From NCBI RefSeq assembly GCF_023073915.1, contig NZ_JADPKK010000020.1, positions 1-64,000 of the forward strand: a DNA stretch of 64,000 nucleotides. The letters run 5' to 3'. The notes under the pieces are model-generated. The model was not told the origin of the DNA, ran no database searches, and saw only the letters and a program-made list of their open reading frames with translations. This DNA is from Bradyrhizobium sp. 149. Lineage in GTDB: Bacteria > Pseudomonadota > Alphaproteobacteria > Rhizobiales > Xanthobacteraceae. The translations under genes and the position numbers were made by a program. Shown piece by piece: positions 18,644 through 28,006 of the stretch (the first letter of the stretch is position 1; each line of letters begins with the position of its first letter).

Positions 18644-18745
18644 TGTCGTGCCCCGCGAAGGCGGGGCATCCAGTACGCCGCGGCGTCTCGGTTCGATCAC
18701 TGGAGTCGCGGCGTACTGGATCGCTCGCCTTCGCGGGCGATGACA
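18644..18745. repeat. Dispersed palindromic repeat between convergent genes
   Basis: Fifteen-base arms ATCCAGTACGCCGCG (18668-18682) and its exact complement (18707-18721) form the core, flanked by an imperfect outer pair rich in GCGAAGGCG. It fills the space between the AhpD-like gene and the convergent aminotransferase gene. The sequence type (CCCCGCGAAGGCGGGGCATCC) is familiar as a repeated intergenic element of Bradyrhizobium. A terminator role for both genes is likely from position. Confidence 0.8.
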
Positions 18746-18758
18746 CCGAGTGTGTGGC

Positions 18759-19619
18759 TTAAATCGCCGTCGCCTTGGCGAACTCCACGTAGATCTCGCG
18801 CAGCCGCGTCGCCATCGGGCCGGGCTTGCCATCGCCGACCTTCTTGCCGTCGATCGCAACCACCGGCTGGACGAACAGCGACGCCGAGGTGGCAAAGGCT
18901 TCCTTGGCGGCGAGCGCCTCGGCGACTGTGAACGAACGCTCCTCGACGCGGAGCTGGCGCTCTTCCGCCAGCGCCACCACCGCCTTGCGCGTGCAGCCCG
19001 GCAGGATCGCGTTGGAGTTCTTCCGAGTTACAATCACGTCGTCCTGGGTCAGGATGAACGCCGAGGACGAACCGCCCTCGGTGACGTAGCCGTCCTCCAG
19101 CATCCAGGCTTCGCCCGCACCGGCCTCGGCCGCGGCCTGTTTGGCCAGCACTTGCGCGAGCAGTGCAACGCTCTTGATGTCGCGCCGCTCCCAGCGGATG
19201 TCAGGCACGGTGATCACGTTGATGCCGGTCTTGGCCGACGACGCGCCAATGATGTCCTTCTCCGACGTGAACATCACCAGGCTCGACTTGACGTCGCCCT
19301 TGGGGAAGGCGAAGTCGCGGCCCTTGTCGGCGCCACGCGTGACCTGGAGATAGACGAGGCCGTTCTCGACCTTGTTGCGCGCGATCAGCTCCTTCTGGAT
19401 CTCGGTGATGCGCTCGACCGTCTCGGGCAGCTTCAGCTTGATCTCGCCGACAGAGCGCTCCAGCCGCGTCAGATGCGAGGCATTATCGATCAGCTTGCCG
19501 TCGAGCACGGCCGAGACCTCATAGATGCCGTCGGCGAACAGGAAACCGCGATCGAGGACCGAGATTTTGGCGTCCGAGAGCGGGACGAATGAGCCGTTGA
19601 CAAAGGCGATCGAGTCCAA
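18759..19619 (-). CDS. dat: D-amino-acid aminotransferase (class IV PLP enzyme)
   Basis: The 286-residue protein matches fold-type IV aminotransferases. Lys149 (RRDIKSVALLA) binds pyridoxal phosphate and Glu181 (VTEGGSSSAFI) contacts its ring nitrogen; both sit four residues past their places in the Bacillus enzyme (145 and 177). The start is a TTG at 19619, supported by AGGAG nine bases upstream; no ATG fits. The enzyme exchanges amino groups between D-amino acids and 2-oxo acids, supplying D-glutamate or D-alanine. It lies just downstream of the amino-acid ABC importer on the same strand, separated by 170 bases containing a hairpin. Branched-chain aminotransferase or aminodeoxychorismate lyase are less likely relatives. 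Confidence 0.88.
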   Translation of the reverse strand: MDSIAFVNGSFVPLSDAKISVLDRGFLFADGIYEVSAVLDGKLIDNASHLTRLERSVGEIKLKLPETVERITEIQKELIARNKVENGLVYLQVTRGADKGRDFAFPKGDVKSSLVMFTSEKDIIGASSAKTGINVITVPDIRWERRDIKSVALLAQVLAKQAAAEAGAGEAWMLEDGYVTEGGSSSAFILTQDDVIVTRKNSNAILPGCTRKAVVALAEERQLRVEERSFTVAEALAAKEAFATSASLFVQPVVAIDGKKVGDGKPGPMATRLREIYVEFAKATAI

Positions 19620-19721
19620 GGCAGGTCTCCTGGCGGGACGAGGGAATTGGCGCGGTTATACGGGATTTGGCGACGCCCTGAAACCCTCAACCGTCATTCC
19701 GGGGCGGCGCGAAGCGGCGAG

Positions 19722-19747
19722 CTATGATGCGCAATCGCGCATCATAG
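19722..19747. repeat. Perfect hairpin between ABC operon and dat
   Basis: CTATGATGCGC (19722-19732), a four-base loop, and GCGCATCATAG (19737-19747) form an 11-base perfect stem. It lies downstream of the ATP-binding protein gene (ends 19790) and upstream of dat. The T-run of a standard intrinsic terminator is missing. The flanking GTCATTCCGGGGCGGCGCGA is another repeat type I associate with Bradyrhizobium intergenic DNA. Confidence 0.7.
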
Positions 19748-19789
19748 AACCCATTTAAGCTCATGTACTGCCGTCCAATGGACCCAGAA

Positions 19790-20521
19790 TTAATGCGACA
19801 GGATCTTCGACAAGAACTTCTGCGCGCGGTCGCTGCGGGGCTTGCCGAAGAAATCGTCCTTCGGGGCGTCCTCGACGATCTCGCCGCGATCCATGAAGAT
19901 CACGCGGTTGGCGACCTTGCGGGCAAAGCCCATCTCGTGGGTGACGACCATCATGGTCATGCCCTCATGGGCGAGGTCCACCATCACGTCGAGCACTTCG
20001 CTCACCATTTCCGGGTCGAGCGCCGAGGTCGGTTCGTCGAACAGCATGACAATGGGGTCCATCGCCAGCGCGCGAGCGATCGCCACGCGTTGCTGCTGGC
20101 CGCCGGACAGCTGCGCGGGAAACTTCTGCGCCTGTTCCTTCAGGCCAACGCGCTCCAGCAGCTGCATGCCTTTCGCGACCGCCTTGTCGCGCGATCGGTC
20201 GAGCACCTTCTGCTGCGCGAGGCAGAGGTTGTCGATGATCTTCAGATGCGGAAACAGCTCGAAGTGCTGAAACACCATGCCGACGCGCGAGCGCAGCTTC
20301 GGCAGATTGGTCTTGGGATCGTTGACCTTGGTCCCATCGACGCTGATGTCGCCTTTCTGGAACGGCTCCAGCGCGTTGACGCACTTGATCAGCGTCGACT
20401 TGCCTGATCCTGACGGACCGCAAACCACGACCACCTCGCCCTTGGTGACGCTGGTGGTGCAGTCGGTCAGCACCTGGAAGGTCGGGCTGTACCATTTGTC
20501 GACGTGGCTGATCTCGATCAT
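19790..20521 (-). CDS. gltL: Polar amino-acid ABC transporter, ATP-binding protein (GltL type)
   Basis: The 243-residue ATPase has Walker [10 protein letters not shown] (about 33-41), the [15 protein letters not shown] signature, Walker [13 protein letters not shown] and the switch His (VVTHEMGFA). It powers uptake through the two permeases encoded upstream. The N-terminus [11 protein letters not shown] is standard for the polar amino-acid importers. It is the last gene of the four-gene importer operon, with eight bases between it and the preceding permease gene. Confidence 0.93.
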   Translation of the reverse strand: MIEISHVDKWYSPTFQVLTDCTTSVTKGEVVVVCGPSGSGKSTLIKCVNALEPFQKGDISVDGTKVNDPKTNLPKLRSRVGMVFQHFELFPHLKIIDNLCLAQQKVLDRSRDKAVAKGMQLLERVGLKEQAQKFPAQLSGGQQQRVAIARALAMDPIVMLFDEPTSALDPEMVSEVLDVMVDLAHEGMTMMVVTHEMGFARKVANRVIFMDRGEIVEDAPKDDFFGKPRSDRAQKFLSKILSH

Positions 20522-20529
20522 GACAGACT

Positions 20530-21222
20530 CTATCGAATGATGGCGATGCGCGCCTGGAGGCGGCGAACGCCGAAGGACGCGACACAGGAGATTGTGAAAT
20601 AGACGATTGCTGCGAAGAGATACATTTCGACCAGACGGCCGTCGCGCTGCGCGACCTTGCTCGCCGCACCGAGGAAATCGGTGATCGACAGCACGTAGAC
20701 CAGCGAGGTGTCCTGGAACAGCACGATGGTCTGCGTGATCAGGACCGGCAGCATGTTACGGAAGGCCTGCGGCAGCACGACATAGCGCATGGTCTGGGCG
20801 TAGGTCAGGCCGAGCGCGTTGGCCGCGGCCGGCTGGCCGCGCGAGATCGACTGGATGCCGGCACGCATGATCTCGGAAAAATACGCTGCCTCGAACATGA
20901 TGAAGGTGATGAGCGAGGACGCGAACGCGCCGACGCTGATCGGGCGCGACGCGCCGGTCACCCACTGCCCGATATAGGGCACCAGGAAGTAGAACCAGAA
21001 GATCACCAGCACCAGCGGCAGCGAGCGCATGAAGTCGACGTAAACGCCGGCGATGCGACCCAGGATCTTGAAGCCCGAGAGCCGCATCAGCGCGATCGCC
21101 GTGCCGAAGATCAGGCCGCCGAGTGCGGAAAGCGCCGTCAACGTCACCGTGAACGTCATGCCCTCGTAGAACAGATAGGGCAGCGCGCGGCGGATGACAT
21201 CGAAATCGAGGTTGGAGAACAT
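20530..21222 (-). CDS. gltK: Polar amino-acid ABC transporter permease (GltK type)
   Basis: The 230-residue membrane protein has five or so helices of the HisMQ family and the EAA loop ([26 protein letters not shown] in pieces near residues 128-153) that contacts the ATPase. It forms a heterodimer with the second permease. The gene lies four bases after the upstream permease gene, so translation is probably coupled. Confidence 0.92.
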   Translation of the reverse strand: MFSNLDFDVIRRALPYLFYEGMTFTVTLTALSALGGLIFGTAIALMRLSGFKILGRIAGVYVDFMRSLPLVLVIFWFYFLVPYIGQWVTGASRPISVGAFASSLITFIMFEAAYFSEIMRAGIQSISRGQPAAANALGLTYAQTMRYVVLPQAFRNMLPVLITQTIVLFQDTSLVYVLSITDFLGAASKVAQRDGRLVEMYLFAAIVYFTISCVASFGVRRLQARIAIIR

Positions 21223-21226
21223 GGTG

Positions 21227-21958
21227 CTATTTCCCCGTGATGTAGCCGGGGATCGCGACGTAGCGCTCGAGGAAGCGCATTGCGGTCACGACGACGGCGT
21301 TGACGAGGAGATAGAGAAGGGTCGCTGCGGTGAAGGCCTCGAACACCTGGAACGAAAATTCCTGCATCGAGCGCGCCTGTCCAGTCAGCTCAAGCAAGCC
21401 GATGGTGATGGCCACAGCCGTGTTCTTGATGGTGTTGAGAAACTCGGACGTCAGCGGCGGCAGGATGATGCGGAACGCCATCGGCAGCAAGATGTAGCGA
21501 TAAGCCTGCAAGGTCGTCAGGCCGAGCGCGGTCGCCGCCATCTTCTGCCCGCGCGGGAGCGATCCGATGCCGGCCTGCAACTGCACGGCAACGCGCGCCG
21601 ACATGAAGAACCCGATGCCGATCGCGGCCGTCCAGAACGGCGCGTTCGGCAGTTGTTTCAGCCACAATCCCGCGGACCTTGGCAATATTTCCGGCAGCAC
21701 GAAAAACCACAGGAACAGCTGCACCAGCAGCGGCATGTTGCGGAAGAATTCGACATAGGCAAAGCCGAACCAGTTCGCGCGCTTCGACGGAAGCGTGCGC
21801 ATCACGCCGACCATCGAGCCGGTGATCAGCGCGATGATCCAGGCGAGCGCGCCCGTCTTGAGGGTCAGCACCAGGCCCGACAACAGCATGTCGAGATAGG
21901 TGCCGGTCCCCATCGGGTTGGGTTCGAAGAAAATTCCCCAGTTCCAGTGGTAGTTCAC
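21227..21958 (-). CDS. gltJ: Polar amino-acid ABC transporter permease (GltJ type)
   Basis: The 243-residue protein begins NYHWNWGIFFEPN, as in GltJ-type permeases. The start is therefore taken as GTG at 21958, preceded closely by GGGGGA, and not the codon at 21982, which would add eight non-family residues. It has the HisMQ EAA loop (LPRGQKMAATALGLTTLQAY, about 151-170) and several membrane helices. A stable hairpin separates it from the binding-protein gene, which would let the binding protein be made in excess over the membrane parts. Confidence 0.9.
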   Translation of the reverse strand: MNYHWNWGIFFEPNPMGTGTYLDMLLSGLVLTLKTGALAWIIALITGSMVGVMRTLPSKRANWFGFAYVEFFRNMPLLVQLFLWFFVLPEILPRSAGLWLKQLPNAPFWTAAIGIGFFMSARVAVQLQAGIGSLPRGQKMAATALGLTTLQAYRYILLPMAFRIILPPLTSEFLNTIKNTAVAITIGLLELTGQARSMQEFSFQVFEAFTAATLLYLLVNAVVVTAMRFLERYVAIPGYITGK

Positions 21959-22009
21959 GAGTCCCCCACGCGAACGCGCCAATTACAGATGCTGCAAACG
22001 CCTATGCAA

Positions 22010-22046
22010 ATGTCCGGCCACTCTCATTCCAAGAATGGCCGGACAT
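22010..22046 (-). terminator. Intra-operon hairpin between gltI and gltJ
   Basis: ATGTCCGGCCA (22010-22020) and TGGCCGGACAT (22036-22046) form an 11-base perfect stem with a 15-base loop. It lies 31 bases after the binding-protein stop codon in the direction of transcription. There is no T-run, so partial termination or 3' end protection of the binding-protein mRNA is more likely than full termination. Hairpins in this place are common in importer operons. Confidence 0.65.
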
Positions 22047-22077
22047 GGTCCCGATCCGGAGGGATCGAGCTTCTATC

Positions 22078-22989
22078 TTACTTGTAGTCGTCCGGGTTTG
22101 GCGAGTCGGTCGGCTTGGCAAACTCGTTCTTCAGTTCGGCCGAGATCGGAGTGTTGAGGTTCAGACCCTTCGGCGGAATCTTCTGGGTGAACCACTTGGC
22201 GTAGATCTTTTCGCCTTCGCCGGAGGTGTAGAGCGCGGCGGTCGCCGCATCGACCACCTTCTTGAACGCCGCGTCGTCCTTGCGCAGCATGATCCCGTAG
22301 GGCTCGGGCTTGGAGAACGCGTCCTTGGAGATGACGTAGTCGTCGGGCGACTTCGAGCCGGCAACGAGGCTCGCCAGAAGGATGTCGTCCATCACGAAGG
22401 CCACGGCGCGGTCGGTCTCGACCATGAGGAAGGCTTCGGCGTGGTCCTTGGCCGGGATGATGTTGGCGCCGAGGCTTTTTGCAACGTTGGCTTCGGTGAG
22501 CTGCTTGATGTTGGTGGTGCCGGAGGTCGAGACCACCGATTTTCCCTTGAGGTCGTCAATCGCCTTCAGGCCGCTCGACTTCTTGAAAACGTAGCGGCTG
22601 GCGGTCAAATAATGGGTGTTGGTGAAGGCAACCTGTTTCTGGCGCTCGGCATTGTTGGTGGTCGAGCCGCATTCGAGGTCGATGGTGCCGTTCGCCATCA
22701 GCGGGATCCGGGTCGCCGAGGTTACCGGATTGAGCTTGACCTCGAGCTTGTCGAGCTTGAGCTCCTTCTTCACGGCGTCGACGACCTTGTAGCAGATGTC
22801 CATCGCGTAGCCGATGGGCTTCTGGTTGTCGTCGAGATAGGAGAACGGGATCGAGGAGTCGCGGAAGCCCAGCGTGATGGCGCCAGTGTCCTTGATGTTC
22901 TTCAGCGTACCGGTCAGCTCCTGGGCCCCAGCCTGGCTGACAGCGAAGGTCGCGGCGAGCGCGAGGCCGATGCTACGGAAATGTTTCAC
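22078..22989 (-). CDS. gltI: Glutamate/aspartate-type ABC transporter periplasmic binding protein
   Basis: The 303-residue precursor starts with a typical Sec signal (KHFRSIGLALAATFAVSQAGAQ) cut near residue 23. The mature part is a SBP_bac_3 binding protein: TGAITLGFRDSSIPFSY, IGYAMDICYKVVDAV, and the NAERQKQVAFTNTHY hinge. The GTG at 22989 is chosen because AGGGGA lies eight bases upstream and it opens directly into the signal peptide. It is the first gene of the operon and delivers acidic or other polar amino acids to the GltJK permeases. Exact specificity cannot be read from sequence. Confidence 0.9.
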   Translation of the reverse strand: MKHFRSIGLALAATFAVSQAGAQELTGTLKNIKDTGAITLGFRDSSIPFSYLDDNQKPIGYAMDICYKVVDAVKKELKLDKLEVKLNPVTSATRIPLMANGTIDLECGSTTNNAERQKQVAFTNTHYLTASRYVFKKSSGLKAIDDLKGKSVVSTSGTTNIKQLTEANVAKSLGANIIPAKDHAEAFLMVETDRAVAFVMDDILLASLVAGSKSPDDYVISKDAFSKPEPYGIMLRKDDAAFKKVVDAATAALYTSGEGEKIYAKWFTQKIPPKGLNLNTPISAELKNEFAKPTDSPNPDDYK

Positions 22990-23092
22990 TTTTAGTCCCC
23001 TTTCAGGATGATGCCGGCGGGATGCAAGCACAAAACAAGCCGGAATAGAATGTGACTTTCGACTGGATCGCGGCTCAGGTTAACGGCTCAGG

Positions 23093-24499
23093 TTAAGCAG
23101 GCTTGGTAGCCGGCTCGTCTAGTGGTCCTGGCAATTCCCCGAGATCCCAGAACAGCCCGGCCATCACCGTCAAGGCCTCTTCGGTCAATGGCAGCAGGAT
23201 GTGCTCATTGGGCGCATGCTGGGAGCAGCCGGGATAGGAGTGCGGCACCCAGATCGTCGGCAGGCCCAGGATCTCGGAGAACACGTCGTTGGGCAACGAG
23301 CCGCCGAAATTGGGCAGCACCGCCGGCACCTTGCCGGTGGTCTGGCGCACCGAATCCGCCGCCCATTTGATCCAGGGGCTGTCGAAATCCGTGCGCGAGG
23401 CGGCAAAGCTCTGCGCCGCCCGCACCTCGACCATCGGAAAGCCCTTCTGCGCCAGATGCGCGCGGATCGCCTCGATCAGGCCATCGATCTTGGTGCCGAC
23501 CACGAAACGCAGTTGCAGCACAGCATTGGCGTGGCCAGGAATGGCGTTGGCCGGCTTCTCGATATTGCCCGACGACATCGCCAGCACTTCGAGCGTGTTC
23601 CAGGCATAGAGCCGCTCGGCCGCCGAAAGACCCTCCTCGCCCCAGTTCTCCGCGAGCGCCGGCTCGTCCTCGGTCGGCGCCACCTGCACGTCGGCAAGAT
23701 AACTGCGGATCTGGTTGGTGAGCCGGGGCGGCTTCAGCGCATCCAGCTGAAGGCGGCCGTGGCCGTCGACCAGCGTCGAGATCGCGTTGACCAGAACTGT
23801 TGCGGGGTTGGCGAGCACGCCGCCCCAATTGCCGGAGTGATGGCCGCCGTCGCGCAAGTTCACATCGAGATGAATGCGGATGCCGCCGCGGCAGCCGAGG
23901 AACAGCGTCGGCCGGTCGGCGGACAGGCGTGGCCCGTCCGAGGCCATGAACAGATCGGCCTTGAGCGCGTCGCGATTGAGATCGCAGACCTTGCCGAGAT
24001 CAGGCGAGCCGATCTCCTCGCCCATCTCGACGATGAATTTGGCGTTGAAGCCGAGCTTGCCGCCGCGGGCCTCGCGCACCGCGCGCAGAGCCGCCATGTT
24101 GATGCTGTGCTGGCCCTTGTTGTCGGCGGTGCCGCGGCCGTAGAGGCGCGCGCCCGCAACGGTGGTGCGCCAGGGATCGCGGCCCTCGCGCCACTCACCC
24201 TCCATGCCGTCGACGACGTCGCCATGGCCGTAGATCAGCACCGTCGGCGCCGTCTCGCTCTCGTGGTGTTCGGCGAGCAGGAACGGCGCCTTGCCGCTGG
24301 GAGATTCGACCATGCGGCTTTCGAAATCCAGCGCGACGAAAGCGGGCACCATCTCCTGTTCCAGATAGGCGCGCAGCTCGACGCTCCGGTTCGGGTTCTG
24401 GCTCTCGGTCCGGTAGGCGACGCGGCGGTTGAGTTCGGCGAGGAAAGCGCCGGATTTGAAATCGTCACGGGCGCGGTCGATGGCATCGGCTCTGGTCAT
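23093..24499 (-). CDS. M20 family metallopeptidase (dipeptidase/deacylase)
   Basis: The 468-residue protein has the M20 metal ligands: IYGHGDVVDG (first His and Asp), GRGTADNKGQH with the bridging Asp, the EMGEEIGSP pair with the general-base Glu, and a final CSQHAPNEHILL His. A dimerisation lid occupies the middle. These two-zinc enzymes cleave dipeptides or N-acyl amino acids in the cytoplasm. The ATG at 24499 is preferred; the longer frame to 24793 runs through the divergent promoter region and the start of the opposite gene. It lies downstream of the amino-acid importer in the same direction and is divergent from the second flavin monooxygenase. Confidence 0.9.
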   Translation of the reverse strand: MTRADAIDRARDDFKSGAFLAELNRRVAYRTESQNPNRSVELRAYLEQEMVPAFVALDFESRMVESPSGKAPFLLAEHHESETAPTVLIYGHGDVVDGMEGEWREGRDPWRTTVAGARLYGRGTADNKGQHSINMAALRAVREARGGKLGFNAKFIVEMGEEIGSPDLGKVCDLNRDALKADLFMASDGPRLSADRPTLFLGCRGGIRIHLDVNLRDGGHHSGNWGGVLANPATVLVNAISTLVDGHGRLQLDALKPPRLTNQIRSYLADVQVAPTEDEPALAENWGEEGLSAAERLYAWNTLEVLAMSSGNIEKPANAIPGHANAVLQLRFVVGTKIDGLIEAIRAHLAQKGFPMVEVRAAQSFAASRTDFDSPWIKWAADSVRQTTGKVPAVLPNFGGSLPNDVFSEILGLPTIWVPHSYPGCSQHAPNEHILLPLTEEALTVMAGLFWDLGELPGPLDEPATKPA

Positions 24500-24739
24500 T
24501 ATTTTCTTTTTGACGTTGCGAGACGAAGGAGCATACCCGAGACGGGCAGGCCTCCGAAAGTGGCGGGGACATCGATAGTCTTGGGATTTCGTTCTTGCTC
24601 TCTTGAGATTGGCTTGCCAAGTGCGACAGCGCCGCTGATTTTGGCCTTGCCAAGGTCGCGATATATGCAAGAACTTCGCCAAATTGGGCGCACATTTATC
24701 ATTCGAAGAGCGCCGGGTACAGGGCGCCAGGGGACCAGC

Positions 24740-26119
24740 ATGGCCAAGCAGATCAGGCTCAACGCATTTGCGATGAATTGCGTCGCGCACCAATCACCGG
24801 GCCTGTGGACCCATCCGCGCGACCGCACGGCCGACTATAACCGCCTGCCCTACTGGATCGATCTTGCCAAGACGCTGGAGCGCGGCCGTTTCGACGGGCT
24901 GTTCCTGGCCGACGTGCTCGGCGTCTACGACGTCTACGGCAACAGTCCTGACGCAGCCTTGCGCAATGCAGCCCAGTCGCCCTCGAACGATCCGCTGCTG
25001 CTGCTGTCGGCAATGGCGGCGGTGACGAAGAATCTCGGCTTCGGCGTTACCAGCAATCTCTCGTTCGAGCCGCCCTATCCGTTCGCGCGGCGGATGTCGA
25101 CGCTCGATCATCTCACCGAGGGACGGATCGGCTGGAACGTCGTCACCGGCTATCTCGACAGCGCTGCGCGCGGCGCCGGCAAGGACAAGCAGGTCGGGCA
25201 CGACGACCGCTACGAGATCGCGGACGAATATATGGAGGTCGTCTACAAGCTCTGGGAGGGGAGCTGGGAAGATGACGCCGTGCTGCGCGACCGCAAGCGC
25301 GGCATCTTCACCGATCCTTCAAAAGTTCATCGCGTCAACCACGAGGGCGCGAATTACCGCATCAACAACACCATCCACCTGAGCGAGCCGTCGCCGCAGC
25401 GGACGCCCGTGCTGTACCAGGCCGGCACCTCGCCGCGCGGACGGCAGTTCGCGGCACAGCACGCCGAATGCGTGTTCATGTCGGGGCCGTCGGCCAAGGT
25501 GATCGCGCCGCGCGTGTCAGCGATCCGTCGGGAGGCCGCCGCGTTCGGCCGCAATCCGGCGGAAATCCTGATGTTCTCGATGATGACGATCATCCTCGGG
25601 CGGACGGAGGCCGAGGCGAACGAAAAATATGCCGACTATCGCCGCCACATCAGCGCCGAAGGCGCGCTGGCGCTGATGTCGGGATGGACCGGCATCGACT
25701 TCTCCGGCTACGAGCTCGACCAGCAGGTGCGTCATGTCCAGAACGATGCCGGCCGCAGCGCACTCGATAACGTCACCCGCGCCGACCCCGACCGCGTCTG
25801 GACCGTGCGCGACGTCATCGAGCATGTCGGCGTCGGCGGTGCCGGTCCCGTCGTGGTCGGCACGCCGGAGATAGTCGCGGACAAGATCGAGGCGTGGTTC
25901 GAGGCGACCGATGTCGACGGCCTCAACGTCGCCTTCGCGATCTCACCCGGCGATTTCGAGGACATCGCCGACATGCTGGTGCCGGAGCTGACGCGGCGTG
26001 GGCGATACAAGGCGGAGTACGCGCAGGGCACGCTGCGGGAAAAGCTGTTCGGTGACGGGCGTGCGCGGCTAGGTGCGCCGCATCCGGCAGCCGGGTTCAG
26101 GGTGGGGAGGAAGGGGTAA
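24740..26119 (+). CDS. LLM-class flavin-dependent monooxygenase, NtaA/DszA type (second copy)
   Basis: The 459-residue protein has the same family blocks as the gene at 6217: GRFDGLFLADVLGVYDVYG, LGFGVTSNLSFEPPYPFARR, LDHLTEGRIGWNVVTGYLDSAARG in pieces, and PVLYQAGTSPRGRQFAA. It is an FMNH2-dependent oxygenase needing a separate reductase. The ATG at 24740 has AGGGGA about six bases upstream; the same frame stays open for 1.5 kb upstream, but that part is antisense to the peptidase and is not coding. The gene stands alone between the peptidase and a dispersed repeat. Confidence 0.9.
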   Translation: MAKQIRLNAFAMNCVAHQSPGLWTHPRDRTADYNRLPYWIDLAKTLERGRFDGLFLADVLGVYDVYGNSPDAALRNAAQSPSNDPLLLLSAMAAVTKNLGFGVTSNLSFEPPYPFARRMSTLDHLTEGRIGWNVVTGYLDSAARGAGKDKQVGHDDRYEIADEYMEVVYKLWEGSWEDDAVLRDRKRGIFTDPSKVHRVNHEGANYRINNTIHLSEPSPQRTPVLYQAGTSPRGRQFAAQHAECVFMSGPSAKVIAPRVSAIRREAAAFGRNPAEILMFSMMTIILGRTEAEANEKYADYRRHISAEGALALMSGWTGIDFSGYELDQQVRHVQNDAGRSALDNVTRADPDRVWTVRDVIEHVGVGGAGPVVVGTPEIVADKIEAWFEATDVDGLNVAFAISPGDFEDIADMLVPELTRRGRYKAEYAQGTLREKLFGDGRARLGAPHPAAGFRVGRKG

Positions 26120-26137
26120 GCCCGCCGCCTTGTTCTC

Positions 26138-26222
26138 GTCATTGCGAGCGCAGCGAAGCAATCCAGAATCCCTCCGCGAAAAACAGCCTGGATTGCTTCG
26201 TCACTTCGCTCCTCGCAATGAC
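26138..26222. repeat. Palindromic dispersed repeat, copy 1 of 3
   Basis: The outer arms GTCATTGCGAG (26138-26148) and CTCGCAATGAC (26212-26222) and inner arms GAAGCAATCCAG / CTGGATTGCTTC form a long cruciform. It sits between convergent genes. Two more copies are at 28525-28604 and 29341-29422. The element type (TCATTGCGAGCGCAGCGAAG) is very common between Bradyrhizobium genes. Confidence 0.88.
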
Positions 26223-26236
26223 GGCGGTTGATGCGC

Positions 26237-27898
26237 CTACACCTTCCCGTCCACCATCACCTCGATCAGCTTCGTCCCCGGACGGTTGAACGCCGACGGC
26301 AGTGTCGTCTTCAGCTCGCGGGGATCGCTGACCTTGATCGCCTCGCAGCCCAGCGCCTTCGCGATCCCTGCGAAATCCACGGGCGGATCGACAAAATCCA
26401 TGCCGACGTAATTGTCGTCGCCATGGAAGGCGAGCAGACGCTGCTTGATGATGCGGTAACCGCCGTTATTGGCGATGACCACGTTGAGCGGCAGCTTGTG
26501 ATGCGCCGCCGTCCACAGCGACTGGATCGAGTACATCGCGCTGCCGTCGCCGGAGAAGCAGATCACGGGGCGATCGGGATTGGCGATGCTGGCGCCCACG
26601 GAGGCCGGCAGGCCCCAGCCAATGCCGCCGGAGGCAAGGCCGTGATAGCCGAAGCGGTCGCGGTGCGCACGCAACGCCGTGATCTGGCGGCTGGAGGTGA
26701 GGCCTTCGTCGACCAGGATCGCATTTTCGGGCATGGCCTGGACCATTTGCAGCACTAGCCAGTCCGGATCGATGGGGCTGCGGTCTGCGGCCTTGCCGAT
26801 CTGCTCGACCAGTGCGGTGCGCCGCGCGGTCCAGTTCTTCGGCGCGAATTCGGCAAGACGTTGCTGCGCACGTTGCGCCAGGGCAGCGCCACCCATCTCC
26901 TTCAACACCGGGATCAGCGCGCGCAGCGTTTCTTTCAAGTCCGCCTTCAGCGCGATCTCGGCACCATAGTTCTTGGCGATCTCCCAATCGACCAGGCCGA
27001 TCTGCACGATGCCGAGACCATCGGGCAGCGCGTCGATCTCGCTATAGACCGACATCCGCAGGGGATCGCCGCCGAGCGCGATCAGCAGATCGTGGGGTGC
27101 CAGCGTATCGCGTGCCACCTTCTGCACGCGCGCCAGCGTGCCGACGAAGCTCGGGCTCTCCGACAGGAAGTGCGAGCCGTAGGGCGTCGAGGATTGGTAG
27201 GCAGCCGCGCCCAGTAGCTCGGCGAGCTCGGCGGCTTCCGTAAGTGCGTCGCTCTTGACGACCTCGTCCATGGTAACGATCACTGGGCGCTCGGCCTTCA
27301 GCAGACGCGCGGCAAAGGCCTTCAGCGCCTCATCGGACGGTTTCGTGCGGGCGTCGATGCGGGTGGAACGGCCGAGATCGATCCCGGCTTCGCTGTTGAG
27401 GATGTCGCCGGGCAACGAAATGAACACCGGCCCGGTCGGCGGCGTGGTCGCGACTTTTGCGGCGCGGCGCACGATGCGCGGCAGATCCTCGAGCCGCGTT
27501 ACCTCGACCGCCCATTTCACCAGCGGCTCGGCCATGCGCACCAGCGGGCCATAGAGCACCGGCTCCATCAGGCCGTGGCCCTGCTCCTGCTGGCCCGCGG
27601 TGAGGATCATCGGCGTGCCCGTGAACTGGGCGTTGTACAGCGAGCCCATCGCGTTGCCGAGGCCGGGCGCGACATGGACGTTGCAGGCGACAAGCTTTCC
27701 GGAGGCGCGGCTATAGCCATCCGCGATCGCCACCACCAGGCTCTCCTGCATCGCCATCACATAGGTGAGGTCGGGGTGATCCTTCAACGCATGCATGATC
27801 GGCAACTCGGTGGTGCCGGGATTGCCGAACAGGTGCGTGATGCCCTCGTCCTTGAGCAGCGCGAGAAAGGCGGAGCGGCCGGTGATCTTGTTCTTCAT
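26237..27898 (-). CDS. Thiamine-diphosphate enzyme, benzoylformate decarboxylase-like
   Basis: The 553-residue protein has the three-domain layout of the pyruvate-decarboxylase/acetolactate-synthase group. FGNPGTTELP holds the Glu that activates the cofactor, VHVAPGLGNAMGSLYNA aligns with the His-containing loop of benzoylformate decarboxylase, and the GDGSAMYSIQSLWTAA segment followed by IANNGGY is the cofactor-binding motif. GGAGG lies six bases before the ATG at 27898. The second active-site His of true benzoylformate decarboxylase is not obvious, so the substrate may be another 2-oxo acid. Acetolactate synthase is unlikely because the FAD-region motifs and a small subunit are absent. Confidence 0.8.
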   Translation of the reverse strand: MKNKITGRSAFLALLKDEGITHLFGNPGTTELPIMHALKDHPDLTYVMAMQESLVVAIADGYSRASGKLVACNVHVAPGLGNAMGSLYNAQFTGTPMILTAGQQEQGHGLMEPVLYGPLVRMAEPLVKWAVEVTRLEDLPRIVRRAAKVATTPPTGPVFISLPGDILNSEAGIDLGRSTRIDARTKPSDEALKAFAARLLKAERPVIVTMDEVVKSDALTEAAELAELLGAAAYQSSTPYGSHFLSESPSFVGTLARVQKVARDTLAPHDLLIALGGDPLRMSVYSEIDALPDGLGIVQIGLVDWEIAKNYGAEIALKADLKETLRALIPVLKEMGGAALAQRAQQRLAEFAPKNWTARRTALVEQIGKAADRSPIDPDWLVLQMVQAMPENAILVDEGLTSSRQITALRAHRDRFGYHGLASGGIGWGLPASVGASIANPDRPVICFSGDGSAMYSIQSLWTAAHHKLPLNVVIANNGGYRIIKQRLLAFHGDDNYVGMDFVDPPVDFAGIAKALGCEAIKVSDPRELKTTLPSAFNRPGTKLIEVMVDGKV

Positions 27899-28006
27899 AT
27901 TTCCTCCAGGCCTCGCAGGCGTTGCCGCGAGGTGAGCCGCATGATGGCCGAAATCGGAGGAGGCGCGCAAGGAAGCGCGGTCATGGCTGCGTTGCGCGGG
28001 CGCGCT

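Noticed and set aside
23201..24739. A 1.5-kb upstream extension of the second flavin monooxygenase frame
   Set aside because: It is antisense to the M20 peptidase gene and has shadow composition; the family N-terminus begins at 24740 with its own ribosome site.
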